Positions 24,330 through 37,277 of a DNA stretch of 64,000 nt are shown here, in pieces. This stretch comes from Valencia hispanica. Lineage: Eukaryota; Chordata; Actinopteri; Cyprinodontiformes; Valenciidae. The stretch is taken from the NCBI GenBank assembly GCA_963556495.2, contig OY747707.1, positions 27,922,371 through 27,986,370 on the forward strand, in the 5' to 3' direction. Positions within the stretch are counted from its first letter, which is position 1, and every line of letters starts with the position of its first letter. The translations under genes were made by a program, and so were the position numbers. A model generated the notes under the pieces. That model was not told the origin of the DNA, made no database searches, and worked only from the letters and a program-made list of their open reading frames with translations.

Positions 24330-26040
24330 AAACAGAAGAAATCTATTAGAAAAAGAAATTCACAGCACCGTGTTTGGTGAGAAATTAGACTGCAAACATG
24401 TTGTAGCAGCATTGAACGTACAAGCTTATTCTGCTGTTGTGAACAGCTAGTGTTAACGCCCACTGGGCAACTAAACCTCCTATTATTAGATAGACCAGAA
24501 GACAATCGGCTGCAGGGCCAGTAAAACGTTTCTCTAACGCCTACACACTGAGAATGACGAGATCTACTGTAAAAAAAAATTGACCTTTTAAAACAAACGC
24601 TCTTTGATCAAATGCAATACCTATCTGTAATCTTGGATTTATCTCTGCCAGGCACTAAATACAATATTTATGTTTCCACTATTAAGAACACCTGCTGGTG
24701 CTCATAAATAAATAATTAAAGTCTGAGATCGTTCGGCTCTAACAAGTCAGTCAGCTCAGAGTTTATTGGCTTCATATACAGGACTGGATCATCTTCTACT
24801 GCTTGTCACCCAATTTAAATTGACATGTTAACTTTCTTGTTTGACAGTATGAGACTCATAATCTGGCTTTTAATTATTTGGAAAAATAAATTAAAAAACA
24901 TTCAGATTCAAATTATAAAGGTGTAAGTCATTCTTTAAAAAAACAACAAGATAGATCCTGGTTCCTAAAATAAATGCCATTTCAGATGTTTAAAGTTTTC
25001 CCCCACAATCTGGGGTGATACGGCTTGTTATATGTGTCATCTTTCAAAACCTGCCAGGATTTCAAAGATGCTTCTTCATATTTCATGCCCAGTCATCCCA
25101 GTGATTCTGCTAGTGTTGGATGGGGGTGTGAAGCCTGAACTAGACTGGGCCATGATCACACAGAAGAACACAGCACAATGTGGATATTGTTGAAGTTAGA
25201 AAGACCCGTTGGTGTGTCCCTGTAACAGTGTGTGCGAGTGTGTGCGTGTGTTCGCAGGCGGGGGCTGGATGTATGCATGTGTCTGAGGAGGGGTGCTGCA
25301 GGGTCTTCGTCACATTCTTAAATGCAAAGGATGTTAGGGTAGAATAAGTGAAAGGCATCTCTGTTGCTGTTTCTTGAACAGATGCATCAGATATGAACAG
25401 ATCACAGGCCTTTCCATTGGACCCAGTAGTTTCTGTGCAGGGCTGACTCTCCTACAGTCATCATCTGCTGACAAGGACATCATTAGTATAAATGCGATGG
25501 ATATCTGTGCTCATTAACTGAGAGATCAATCACGGTTTCCTGTACTTTTGTGCCTAGTTTGACTCAATCTTTTCAGATCTCATGTTACATTTTAGTTAAA
25601 AGTTTTGTCACTTAAATATTTGTGGAAGATTAGGTTTAACCAACTTTTATTTGGGAGGTAGCTACAACAAAGATTTAGAGTAAAAACTGAACCAACTAAC
25701 TACAAGGAATTGTCATTGGGAGCACTGTTACCTGGCAGCAACAAGGTACTGGGTTTGAATACCAGTCTTTCTACATGTGCTTACAAGTTCTCCCACATGC
25801 ATGTGTGGGCTCTCTCCAGGGTCCACCCACAGTCAAAAAGCATGCATGCTACGTTATTTGCCCTCCCAAAATTGCCCTTAGGAGTTTGTCCTTGTGTGCA
25901 TGGTTGTTTGAACTGGGATCAACTGGCTTGCCAAAATATCTCTGATAACTAAAACTGAATAAAAGCTTTAACATATGCTTCCTTGAAGAACTATGTATGC
26001 CCTTTGACCTTTTCACATGTTTTTACATTAGATCGGGGCT
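24330..26040. other. Spacer, one dispersed-repeat copy, no gene
   Basis: 25,690-25,860 is an opposite-strand, decayed copy of the repeat at 14,325 (acaagttctcccacatgcat, then gggctctctccagggt). Nothing else is recognised. Confidence 0.45.
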
Positions 26041-26340
26041 CTTCAACTCCAGAGAGTGGCACGTGAGGACTGGAGTTGCAGACCCTTGTGTTCCACACAA
26101 TTCATTGTCATTTGTTAAAACTTCGGAAAGCATCTTTGAACATATTTTGAATTACATTTAGGTCTGGACTTTGGCCCCATTCACAAAAAAATGTTTGTTG
26201 TGAAAATGCTGACTTATCAGCCCACCCTCTATCCTGACCTTTAACCCCAAATAACAATGTTGGATGTTCGTGCTTGTGCAGCAGCTGCTGCAGCACTTCA
26301 TTAAAGTTTTGCAATGGTTGCACAAAGTTATACAAAAGAC
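26040..26340 (-). mobile_element. Possible Tc1-like transposase scrap
   Basis: The minus strand encodes WGQSPDLNVIQNMFKD, resembling the SPDLNPIENLWKD block of Tc1 transposases, with the second catalytic block gone. Short and weak. Confidence 0.4.
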
Positions 26341-27410
26341 TCCACCCGTGCTTTGTTGTTCCCCATTCTTGTTTTATTTTTTACCGCTAACCTCACTTGC
26401 AACTCACTTGGCGACTTTATCCACAGTATGTCCCATATTGCATGTTTATCGCCACTTACAGGTCTGGAGGAGAGAAGGTTTGCGTTTTGGGCAGTTCCCT
26501 TTGTTTCGGTGTGGATTAAAACATTTCTGGAAATGGTTCCGTGTGGAGGCAGTGTTTTTGAAAATGTCACCCCATTTTAGAAAAAAAATGTCCTGGGTGG
26601 ACGGGGCCATTGACTCTGCGACTTTAACACATGAAAATGCTTAGATCTAAACAATTCAACTGTAGCTCGAGCTGTATGTTAGGGTTGTTGTCCTGTGGAA
26701 AACTTTTCAAATACTGAGTCTGCTTCACTGTGTTTTATAGCAGCTTTAAATATAGAAATAAGTCCCTCACAAAGTCAGACTTAATGCAAGCTGAGTGATG
26801 TACTCAGTTTTGTTACTTTAATTGGGTTTAGTAACTAAATGCATGTGCTTGGTGCATTCTGTTTCAAAGAGTGAAGGTGTTTTAAATGTTTTACCTTGAG
26901 GTGTAACAGGAGCTGTGGGAGGAGTAGAAGTTGTATGGCTGCGTCTAGTCTGAAGCCAGGAGGAAGAGAGAAACCAGAGAGTGGAAGCAGGTGAAGTCCT
27001 GCAGGTGACAGCACCTTGCTTTGAATATTAGTTGGGGTTTTGTACAACCAGAATGAAAACACACTTGAGGAAGGTCTGCAGCCCCACCTCCCACCCCCAA
27101 AATCAGTCAAATCACAGGAAAACACATTAGGATTCATTCAGGGCTCGATTCATGCTACTAACAAACAATTCCAGAAGTTTGGAGAATGTTTTCTGATATC
27201 CCCAAAAGCACTTTATTTCATTTAAATAACACAAGTTTCACTAGTTTAACAATGATGATAAAGATTGTTTTTTACTATAACTGTAAAAATATTTTTTTAT
27301 CAGTTCTTGTATACAGGATTTGGTTTGATGCCTAAACTAATATTGATATGGTTGAACATTATCTGCTCAGTCTTTATTCAAGCTTTAACGGCAAGCGTAC
27401 AGTACATTTA

Positions 27411-29015
27411 CAGTGGCTTGCAAAAGTATTCGGCCCCCTTGAATTTTTCCGCATTTTGTCACATTACAGCCACAAACATGAATCAATTTTATTGGAATTC
27501 CACGTGCAAGACCAATACAAAGTGGTGTACATGTGAGAAGTGGAACGAAAATCATACATGATTCCAAACATTTTTTACAAATAAATAACTGAAAAGTGGG
27601 GTGTGCGTAATTATTCAGCCCCCTGAGTCAATACTTTGTAGAACCACTTTTTGCTGCAATTCCAGCTGCCAGTCTTGTAGGGTATGTCTCTACCAGCTTT
27701 GCACATCTAGAGACTGAAATTCTTGCCCATTCTTCTTTGCAAAACAGCTCCAGCTCAGTCAGATTAGATGGACAGCATTTGTGAACAGCAGCTTTCAGAT
27801 CTTGCCACAGATTCTCAATTGGATTTAGATCTGGACTTTGACTGGGCCATTCTAACACATGGATATGTTTTGTTTTAAACCATTCCATTGTTGCCCTGGC
27901 TTTATGTTTAGGGTCGTTGTCCTGCTGGAAGGTGAACCTCCGCCCCAGTCTCAAGTCTTTTGCAGACTCCAAGAGGTTTTCTTCCAAGATTGCCCTGTAT
28001 TTGGCTCCATCCATCTTCCCATCAACTCTGACCAGCTTCCCTGTCCCTGCTGAAGAGAAGCACCCCCAGAGCATGATGCTGCCACCACCATATTTGACAG
28101 TGGGGATGGTGTGTTCAGAGTGATGTGCAGTGTTAGTTTTCCGCCACACATAGCGTTTTGCATTTTGGCCAAAAAGTTCCATTTTGGTCTCATCTGACCA
28201 GAGCACCTTCTTCCACATGTTTGCTGTGTCCCCCACATGGCTTGTGGCAAACTGCAAACGGGACTTCTTATGGTTTTCTTTTAACAATGGCTTTCTTCTT
28301 GCCACTCTTCCATAAAGGCCAACTTTGTGCAGTTAACGACTAATAGTTGTCCTATGGGCAGATTCCCCCACCTGAGCTGTAGATCTCTGCAGCTCGTCCA
28401 GAGTCACCATGGGCCTCTTGGCTGCATTTCTGATCAGCGCTCTCCTTGTTCGGCCTGTGAGTTTAGGTAGACAGCCTTGTCTTGGTAGGTTTACAGTTGT
28501 GCCATACTCCTTCCATTTCTGAATGATCGCTTGAACAGTGCTCCGTGGGATGTTCAAGGCTTGGGAAATCTTTTTGTAGCCTAAGCCTGCTTTAAATTTC
28601 TCAATAACTTTATCCCAGACCTGTCTGGTGTGTTCTTTGGACTTCATGGTGTTGTTGCTCCCAACATTCTCTTAGACAACCTCTGAGGCCGTCACAGGGC
28701 AGCTGTATTTGTACTGACATTAGATTACACACAGGTGCACTCTATTTAGTCATTATCACTCATCAGACAATGTCTATGGGCAACTGACTGCACTCAGACC
28801 AAAGGGGGCTGAATAATTACGCACACCCCACTTTTCAGTTATTTATTTGTAAAAAATGTTGGAATCATGTATGATTTTTGTTCCACTTCTCACGTGTACA
28901 CCACTTTGTATTGGTCTTTCACGTGGAATTCCAATAAAATTGATTCATGTTTGTGGCTGTAATGTGACAAAATGTGGAAAAGTTCAAGGGGGCCGAATAC
29001 TTTTGCAAGCCACTG
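27411..29015 (-). mobile_element. Nearly complete Tc1-like transposon
   Basis: About 1,605 bp, flanked by TA on both sides (27,409-27,410 and 29,016-29,017), the usual Tc1/mariner target duplication. Terminal inverted repeats of about 213 bp (27,411-27,624 and 28,803-29,015) both start CAGTGGCTTGCAAAAGTATT and differ at only a few positions. One transposase reading frame lies between them on the minus strand. The close match of the repeats suggests a recent insertion. Confidence 0.96.
27628..28647 (-). pseudogene. Tc1-like transposase with one internal stop codon
   Basis: Cuts and pastes its own element as a DDE-type transposase. The frame runs from 28,647 to 27,628, about 339 codons, the usual Tc1 length. 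Residues 1-104 hold the paired helix-turn-helix DNA-binding region (KISQALNIPRSTVQAII, with a basic linker after it). The later part holds the catalytic triad blocks WSDETK, QQDNDPKHK and SPDLNPIENLW. A single in-frame TAA at 28,333-28,335 splits the protein; the frame is otherwise open, and the next start is an internal Met at 28,305. As it stands it should be inactive unless the stop is read through. Confidence 0.93.
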
Positions 29016-29019
29016 TATC

Positions 29020-30835
29020 TATTCCACATAAAATACCACGCTGATGTATGGTGGTCCCAACAGAATAAAAAGACAATTATCAATCATCACCTTTGAAGAA
29101 TGGTCACTCTCAATACAGTGTAGGCAGTAAAAACACTTTCCTAAAAGCATATTTTCCCAATAAATTACAGATTAGCTCCTTTTATGTTGAACACTTTTGG
29201 TCATAAAAGCTCTGAAATCCAAACCCTGATGGGCCAGAAGGGCATACTCCTGAAGTATATATGTCCTGAGGGGCAACATATCAGAGAGACGAAGGAATCC
29301 CTATCCAAAAGTTACTGATGGGTGGGGAAGCATTTCCAAAATGAACAATTGTTTGTAAGCAGCTCACTGTGTACTAACACATAAACCAATGATGGCTTTA
29401 AACATAATACTTATACTTTAGTTACATTAAGTTCAAGGTTTCTTCACAATAAATTAATTAAAAGAAAAATGTTCAGCTCTCTGAATAACCTGTCAGAGAA
29501 CCTCAGATTTATGTATGTATAAATATGTGTGTTTGATTCTGTTTATATTCATTTGTCATTTAATATGATGACATTTGTAGCCTAGGTTGTAGGCGCTAAA
29601 AAACACCAGCACTATTTGTGAGACAGTATGATTGGATACAAAACTGGGTCCATATGACATGGGCAGAGAGAGGAAACTAAAGCAATGTGTCACAAAGACC
29701 CAAGAAAACTCCCAGTATACCACTGGCAGAGTTAGCAGCTGGTGTGGCAAGAAGTTAAGTCATGCTGAGGGCCACAGTCCAAGAAGGAAAAGGACTGTAT
29801 TCTTTGACATAAGCAAAAGTTATCCATACACTGTAATTGATACCTAATTGTGTTGGCAACATGTATTTATGAAGCACAAAGAAACTGGAAAGTTTCACAT
29901 TTCTTTTAGATTGTTTTGTCTGATGCTGAGCTACAGTCTAGGATTACAAATGGGTCAAATTCACAAAGGAACATTTTTGGTGTTGTGTTGAGAAATCACT
30001 GTAAAGTTCAAATTTGTTTATTTTAGATGTTAGGTATTTGTCCAAGATGCCCAAAAAGAGCAGGTGATGCACAACCTGAGACATCAAGAAATGCACGACA
30101 AAACAGACAGGAAGATATTTAAAATAATAGTATTGTTAAGAAAGAACTGAAGTACAGCAGATTATCAGGTGGACCATTAATAAAAAAACATTTAGAGCAA
30201 GTAAGAGATTTTACTTAAGTTTGTTATTGCTATTTGTTTAATTCCAAGCAACTCTGTCCTTGAGACGAAATGTGAAATCTGTGCAATTCACCAAGCATAA
30301 AGTAAACAAAAGTCAGCAGAAATTAGATAATAGATGAGATAAGTTGTGACTTGCTCCAGTCATAGGGGGAAATATTTAGTCTCTGTTTTGCAGAAGGAGA
30401 TAACAGTAGTTGTGTCTGCATCAGTGCCTGTTCAATAAACTACACTGTGTGAAAGTTGGAGCAGCTCATCCTGGTCCTATTGTGACAGAGCAGTGATCCA
30501 TTGTGAGGAGGCCATCCGCGGTAAATCTGCTCCGTTCCACTCTCACAAAGGGTGGGGGCGGTGGAGGGGGTGGGCGTGCCACAGAATCAACAATGAGGGG
30601 AGCGAGACCTCTCAGACCTCTCTGAATTCCTCCTCTGACCGGGCCCATGCAGATGACACAGGGAAATATGGGGATTCCTTTGTTGGAATAGGAAACCATT
30701 TCTGGTTCAGTGTGACGACCTATGATGTCCTTCATGTTGGACTCCAAACTTAATTTTAAATTATTAGGTGAGATTTTGGCCCCTAAAGAGGAACTTAGAA
30801 ATATGACATGCTACCTTTCGTAACACAATTAATTA
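29020..30835. other. Spacer, no gene recognised
   Basis: AT-rich sequence with no known repeat spotted, apart from a G-rich patch near 30,550-30,580. Short ORFs have no recognisable domains. Confidence 0.4.
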
Positions 30836-30839
30836 AATA

Positions 30840-31365
30840 TAGGGATTTGCTAAAGTTTTAACACCGTTTAAACTTATTCAAAATTTGTCACATTACAAAG
30901 ACACAAACTATGGATTATTTTATTGGGCTTTTATTTTAGAGTCCTACACAAAGCAGCACATAGTCTAAAAAAACTGAACAGTTTGCTGTGCTTATGTATT
31001 CGGCCCCCTTCATTCTGATACCACTACATAAATAAGAGTCCCTCTGTTTGTAATTTGTTGTCAGCATAAATCCAGCTGTTCTGTGAAGACCTCAAAGGTT
31101 TGTTAGAAAACATTAGTGAATCAACAGTATCATGAAGACCAAAGCACAAAGATTCTGCAAAGTATTGACTGTGGAAGGTTGAATACAGGCAATGCACACT
31201 TATAAAATACTTATTTGTTAAATAAATATTTAAAAAATAAATTAAATAATGCAAACTATGCATCATTTCCCTCCACTTCACAATTATATACTACTCTTGA
31301 GGTTGGAGCTTGAAAAAGAAGTTTGATGGGTATGAATATTTTTGCAAGGCACTGCATGTTAAGTT
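30840..31365. mobile_element. Internally deleted Tc1-like element
   Basis: Begins with a decayed terminal repeat (aaatttgtcacattacaaag) and ends with gaatatttttgcaaggcact, the counterpart of the Tc1 terminal motif. The inside keeps only transposase scraps. Confidence 0.6.
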
Positions 31366-32880
31366 TAACATCTGTGAAAGAACATGTTTTAAAGACTCAT
31401 TCAAAAACCATAAAAACTGAAAAGTAAAGGCGATTTCTTATTCTGCTTATTAGTGAGTAGATCTTATACTTTACCATTTTTGTCATTTTGCAGAGTAAAA
31501 AAACACAAATACATATTTTTTTTTACCAAGATCTTCTATGGATCTTCTATGATCATCTAACATCTATTCTTGCATCTATTATGAGCTCAGGACTGGACAC
31601 TTCCTTACCATTGTTACAGTCGGCCTGCACTCGTCATTAAAGCTTTTGTTGTTAAAAATAGCTTCTCTTAAGGGGGAAAAGCCACTGTGTCTGATTGTGA
31701 GGAAATGCATGCCCAGTCATGAACACTCCGCTTAAGGCTTCCAACTTCAACTCTGCTCATGTCCGGAGTCAAACAAGCTCAACCTTTAAAGCAGAGAGGT
31801 CAAAAAACACTTGGTAGATCATTTCCATGTTTGCAAGAAGTACATGAAGTGAGTCCCTTCAGAGATTTTATTTGCTGACTTTGAATTGTAGGCTTAAAAC
31901 TATTTGGAAACAATAAAGAAACACATTAGCCCCCTACTGATACTTTGGTTAGGGTGAAAGCATTTTTACGCCAAGGATGAAAAACTTCTAATAATCTGAT
32001 TTGAGTTAAAGGGGGAGTTGCCAAGACGACAAACTAAATGCCCCAGTCCAGCTAACTCAGCAGGTAATACGGAAAAGGAATCTTTAACCAGATCAATGCT
32101 GAAGCAGAAATCTGCCTGCATTTAACGCAAGGAATTGTAAAAGGCTAACTTTATTTTTGTTTACCATATTATTCTTTTAGGTTTCAGTAAGATTTGCTTT
32201 GTTTGCCCTTGGTGCCCTTGAGGTGGAAACCAGGGCTCTCCGTTATAAAACTTTGCGTAGAGTCCTTACTAAAACCGCAGCTAAGCTCAGCAAAACAAAT
32301 TCACTTACACCTAGTAAGTTTAAGATCTATCAAATTTGGAGTAGGCCACACACAGCTGCACACAATTTCCGCTTTTAAATCACACTCTCTGTAGAAATGT
32401 GCTTAGGTGTTTTTGGATCATATCCCACCCAATACACACCCACTTTTTGCCCAAGAGTACCCAGCTGCAAAAAAGATGGCGACAAACCGCCACTCTGTGC
32501 CAGAAGTCATGTGACAACCCAAGCAGAAGTTCTTCTTCGCGTAGCAATCTCTTCCCTTTTCCGTCATATTGGTCAAGCAACAAGCTCCTTTCATAGACAA
32601 GTTAATGGTTGCTGCGTTTAAACTAGATCAAATGTTTATACATTTTGCAGCTGACTGTTTTATTAATATTCAAATTTATGAAAGAAAAAACGTTGAAACT
32701 GTAAAGTAATAACCCTAGCTGACATTCAGTAGTGGTAAAGTAGTAAAGCCTAACTTGTAATACACCTGTGTGTACCCATAAGTTGATTTATTTCAATGTG
32801 AATCAAACAGAATAATAAGCAGTTGACTTTCATTACTCTTTTTGCTGTGAAAGAGTTCAAAACTGACATTAAACATGTGT
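31365..32880. other. Spacer, no gene recognised
   Basis: No coding or repeat family identified. 32,440-32,600 is less AT-rich and may be part of an unrecognised repeat. Confidence 0.4.
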
Positions 32881-32884
32881 ACAT

Positions 32885-33694
32885 CTTTATTGATTTCCAA
32901 TGAAAGAGAGATCACATTTCTCCTGTATTTGCTTCCCTTCATTGGCTCCCTGTTAAATCCAGAATAAAATTTAAGATCCTTCTTACATACAAAGCCCTTA
33001 ATAATCAAGCTCCATCATACATCAGAGATCTAATTGTTTCATACGTTCCCAACAGAGCACTTTGCTCTCAGACTGCAGGTTTACTTGTAGTTCCTAGGAT
33101 TTCTAAAAGTAGAATGGGAGGCAGATCTTTTAGTTATCAGGCTCCTCTCCTGTGGAACCAGATCCCAGCTTTAGTCCGTGAGGCAGACACTCTGTTTACT
33201 TTTAAGGCCAGGCTTAAAACTTTCCTTTTTGATAAAGCTTATAGTTAGAGTGGCTTAGGTCATCCTGAGCTATCTCTGTAGTTATGCTGCTATAGGCTTA
33301 GACTGCTGGAGGACAGACTTACCAATTTTCTTCACTCTGCTACTTCCTTTTCTCCTATTACTCTCCAGTTGTATTACAGTACATTCTGCTATTTCAACTG
33401 TTAACTTTGTATTCTCTCAGTGTTTTCTCTCCATAGAAGATATACCTGGTCTGGTATCCTGCTTGGCTGCAATGCTCTGTTGGACGGGGGGCATCGACTG
33501 GGATGATGCTCCCAGTGGGTGAACATCCACTGTGTCCTGTTATCCACTTTTTACTTTCTGTAACATAGAAAGTACTCTTATATCATATCTTCTGTTCCTT
33601 CTGTGTCTCTGCTGTCTTCTCAAACCCCCAGACGGTCGTGGCAGATGGCTGCTCCTACTGAGCCTGGTTCTGTTGGAGGTTTCTTCCTGTTAAA
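32885..33694 (+). mobile_element. Older L2-like LINE, 5' part of the split copy
   Basis: The plus strand encodes, with decay, the L2 ORF2 C-terminus ([18 protein letters not shown], then APSYIRDLI and PLLWNQIPAL) followed by the L2 3' UTR ending ttggaggtttcttcctgttaaa. The UTR stops abruptly at 33,694 and resumes at 38,028. Confidence 0.88.
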
Positions 33695-34255
33695 TCAAAT
33701 CAAATCAAATCAAACTTTATTTATAAAGCGCTTTTCATACAAGAAGTTGCATCACAAAGTGCTTTACAGATTAAAATGACCCCACATAAAACCACCTTCC
33801 CTCCCCCACAGATTTAAAAGCATGGTCACAGTTATACCCCCCACCCCCCAACCCAACTCCCATGCACACACACAGTTAAATGAAAAAGTAAAAAAGGACA
33901 TTGGGCCGAGTGCAGATGAACCATGCAAGGAAACGCCATCAGAGGAGCCATCTGCCCCGGCAGCGGTAGATTAACAGCAGCAGCCGAGGCACCGACACAG
34001 GGCACTCAGTGGAGGCAAGGCCAAGACCCCAACCTCCACCCAAGCTCCACCTGGAGAGCACCCAGGCAGCCACAGCCGACCACCGCTCCCGGGGCAGAGG
34101 GCTCCCACAGAGGAAACACTGGAACGGGGATTAAGATAAATTAAAGTATAAAAATAAACAGTAAATGAATGTGCTAAGATTAAATAGTAAAACTGATAAA
34201 AAAATATAATCATATAAAACATGCAGAGCAATTAAACAGATTTAATAAATAATAA

Positions 34256-34570
34256 TCAGTTAAAAGCTATGCTAAAAAGGTGAGTCTTGAGCCTGCTCTT
34301 AAAAACATGAACGTTCTCTGCAGCCCTGAGGTCCTCTGGCAGCCTGTTCCAGAGGTGAGGGCCATAAAACTGGAAAGACGCCTCACCATGCGTGTGTGTC
34401 CTGACTTTTGGGGTGACAAGGAGACGGCTGCCAGAGGAGCGCAGAGACCGCGAAGGTTTATATGGTAAAAGCAGCTCAGAGAGATAAGAAGGCCCAAGAC
34501 CATTAAGATACTTAAAAACCATTAAAAGAACCTTAAAGTCGATCCTGAAATGTACGGGGAGCCAATGCAA
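34256..34570 (-). pseudogene. L2 LINE ORF2, C-terminal domain
   Basis: Starts at MHWLPVHFRIDFKVLLMVFK, the conserved C-terminal block of L2-clade ORF2, and continues with GPSYLSELL and GPHLWNRLPEDLR. It is separated from the RT part by a frame break near 34,870. Confidence 0.88.
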
Positions 34571-34861
34571 TGATTCTAAGACCGGTGTAATGTGCTCCCA
34601 CCTCCTGGTCTTCGTCAGGACATGTCTGCTGAATTTTGTAGTAGTTGTAAACCTGATATACTCTTTTTGGGAAGACCAGAAAGCAGGGCATTACAGTAAT
34701 CAATTCTACTGGAGATAAAAGCATGCATCAGTGTCTCCGTATTGGCCCGAGAGAGAATGGGGCGGACTCTGGCGATGTTCTTTAGTTGATAAAAACCTAT
34801 TTTAGTAATATTTTTTATGGAATAAAAGTCAGCTCAGAGTCAAAAATCACGCCCAGGTTCT

Positions 34862-35674
34862 TCACTTGTAAAGAGAGATTAAAAGACAGTGATTGTTTTG
34901 TTTTGGTAAAAGTTTCTCTCTCTGAGGCTCAGGACCGATGACTAAAACTTCAGTTTTGTCCTGGTTGAGCTGGAGAAAGTTTTCTGCCATCCAGGATTTA
35001 ATGTCTAAAATGCAGTTAAAAAGTGCATCCATTGGCCGTGTGTCATCGGGAGACATGGAGATGTACAGCTGTGTATCAACAGCATAACTGTGAAAGTTGA
35101 CTCCATGTCTTCTGATGACACTGCCAAGAGGGAGCATATACAGGTTAAAAAGCACTGGGCCTAAAATCGAACCCTGGGGCACACCATATGTAATCCTATG
35201 GACCCTAGAGGAGCAGGTATCTAAACTTACCATAAAAGTCCTGTCTGTGAGGTAGGGTGTGAACCATTTGTGAACAGCACCAGAGAGGCCAATCTGTTTT
35301 AAACGGGTTAAAAGAATAGTCTGGTCTACTGTATCGAAGGCAGCGCATAGATCCAGTAGAACCAACACTGTCAGCCTCTGTGCATCATAATTTAATCTAA
35401 AATCATTTAAAATCTTTAGAAGGGCCATCTCTGTGCTGTGGTTCACCCTAAAACCAGACTGAAATTTCTCCAGGACATTGTGCTCATTAATAAGATCATT
35501 AAGTTGAATTAAAACATTTTTTTCTAAAAGTTTGCTTAAAAAAGGTAAGTTAGATACCGGTCTAAAATTGTTAAAATCATTCAAATCTAAATTGCTCTTC
35601 TTCAACAGGGGCCTCACTACCGCCCCTTTAAAGGCGGCAGGAAAGACCCCCGTCTGAAGGGAGCAATTCATCAT
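34862..35674 (-). pseudogene. L2 LINE ORF2, reverse transcriptase domain with a changed catalytic motif
   Basis: In order: FRPVSNLPFLSKLLEK, FQSGFRVNHSTEMAL, LVLLDLCAAFDTVD (motif A, Asp kept), GVPQGSILGPVLF (motif B), FHSYAVDTQLYIS (motif C, normally YADD), then WMAENFLQLNQDKTEV (motif D). The first Asp of YADD is Val here, which should abolish polymerase activity. The frame is the same as the preceding one, separated by one stop. Confidence 0.93.
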
Positions 35675-35683
35675 GGTTAAAAT

Positions 35684-36568
35684 CTATTCTCTAAAAGATC
35701 CGTAAAATTGCTTAAAAAAGGAAGTGGGAATCGGGTCCAAAACACATGTGGTGGGCCTCACTGAGGAGAAAACTTTATCAAGAGTCCCAGCTTCTACCAG
35801 GACAAAACTGTCCAGTGTTTCCTCTGGTAAAGACACACACTCAGATTTGTCTAAAACCATGTTACTCTGAGAAGATAAAATCGTACATCTGATGGTGTCT
35901 ACCTTCCCTCTGAAGTGGTCTGCAAACTCCTCACAAAGAGTGTTTGAGGGGGTTTTAGGAAATGCAGTAGGAGCTCTGTTAAAAAGTTCATCAATGGTGG
36001 AAAAAAGGATTTTTGAATTATTTTTATGTTCCAAGATGATTTTGGAGAAGTATGAATTTCTTGAATTTCTTACTGCATTGTTGTATAATTTGAGAAGATC
36101 TGTGTATATTTGATGGTTTATTGTGGTTTTACTTTTTCTCCATTTTGTCTCTGCCGCCCTACAGTTTCTCTTCATTTTTCTGAGGTTTTCATTTTTCCAC
36201 GGCGTTGCAGCTTTAGATTTTAAACTTTTAACTTGTAGTGGAGCAAGCCGGTCAAGAGTGGACTGAAGCCTTCTCTTAAAATCATTGACAATAAAATCAC
36301 AGGGGGCAGGTAAAACAATAGGAGGATTCTTTTTAAAAATTTCCAGAAAACCTGCAGCAACTTCAGGGGTTAGATGGCGCTTCCTGACAGTTCTCACAGA
36401 GGTCTCCTGCTGAATAAAACTGGTGATGTTAAAAAACACACAGTAGGGGTCAGAGACAGCCAAGTCAACAACAGAGGACACACGGGTGGACAGGCCATGC
36501 GTGATGACCAAGTCCAGGGTGTGTCCTTTGTTGTGAGTCGGCTGCATGACATGTTGGCTAAAATCCAT
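35684..36568 (-). pseudogene. L2 LINE ORF2, endonuclease-to-RT linker
   Basis: Begins with the end of the endonuclease (THNKGHTLDLVITHGL, a conserved GHTLDLVIT block) and continues through the linker ahead of RT. It ends at a TAG (35,684-35,686), three codons before the RT frame restarts in the same phase. A frameshift separates it from 36,678-37,211. Confidence 0.88.
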
Positions 36569-36677
36569 ATAAGTCAGGATGTTTAAAAAAATCTGTTGAT
36601 AAAGGATCTAAGATGTTATCTATATGTAGATTAAAATCACCAGCTAAAATGATCCTTTCAAAGGAGTTGTGCAAAAT

Positions 36678-37211
36678 TTATAAAAACTCTGAAAATTCTT
36701 GAATAAAAAGTGCACTCTTTTTAGGAGGCCTATAAATTGTGACACATAAAATCTGAGAAGTGCTAAAAACATTTGCATTATATTTAAAAGTAAAATAGTT
36801 ATCAAATAAAACAGGTTTGGCGGAAAGTGTTGATGAACTTATAAAAGCAGTTCCGCCTCCCCTTTCGCTACTCCTCGTAGAATAAGTGAAGTTAAAATTA
36901 GGTGGGGAGGCCTCTGTAACAACAACAGGGGCATCTGCACTCAGCCAAGTTTCTGTTAAAAATAAACAATGAAGATTATGGTCTAAAACCACATCATTTA
37001 TTATAAAAGTTTTGTTCAGCAGAGAGCGAACATTAAAAAGTGCCATATTAATAGTGATTGGAGATGAAGGGACTGTATGATTTACTGAAAGTGGGGCTTT
37101 TGGCAACTTTTTGAGATTATTTGGATTGCATTTGTTCGGTTTATGATTTTTAGTCCAATGTTTAATCAGTGCAGAGGGCTCGTTCCATGGGTTCGGGGTG
37201 AAGTGGAGCAC
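36678..37211 (-). pseudogene. L2 LINE ORF2, apurinic/apyrimidinic-type endonuclease N-terminus
   Basis: Shows NVRSLLNKT, then LFLTETWLS (the ETW catalytic block of LINE endonucleases), RGGGTAFISS and VTIYRPPK. This is the standard order for L2/CR1 endonuclease domains. The frame closes before the GHTLDLVIT block because of a frameshift. Confidence 0.9.
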
Positions 37212-37277
37212 TCCTCGGCGAGTTCTGGCTGCAGCCCGGGGTTTGGCGCGACGTGGGGGGCTGCGGGAGTCCGGCTG

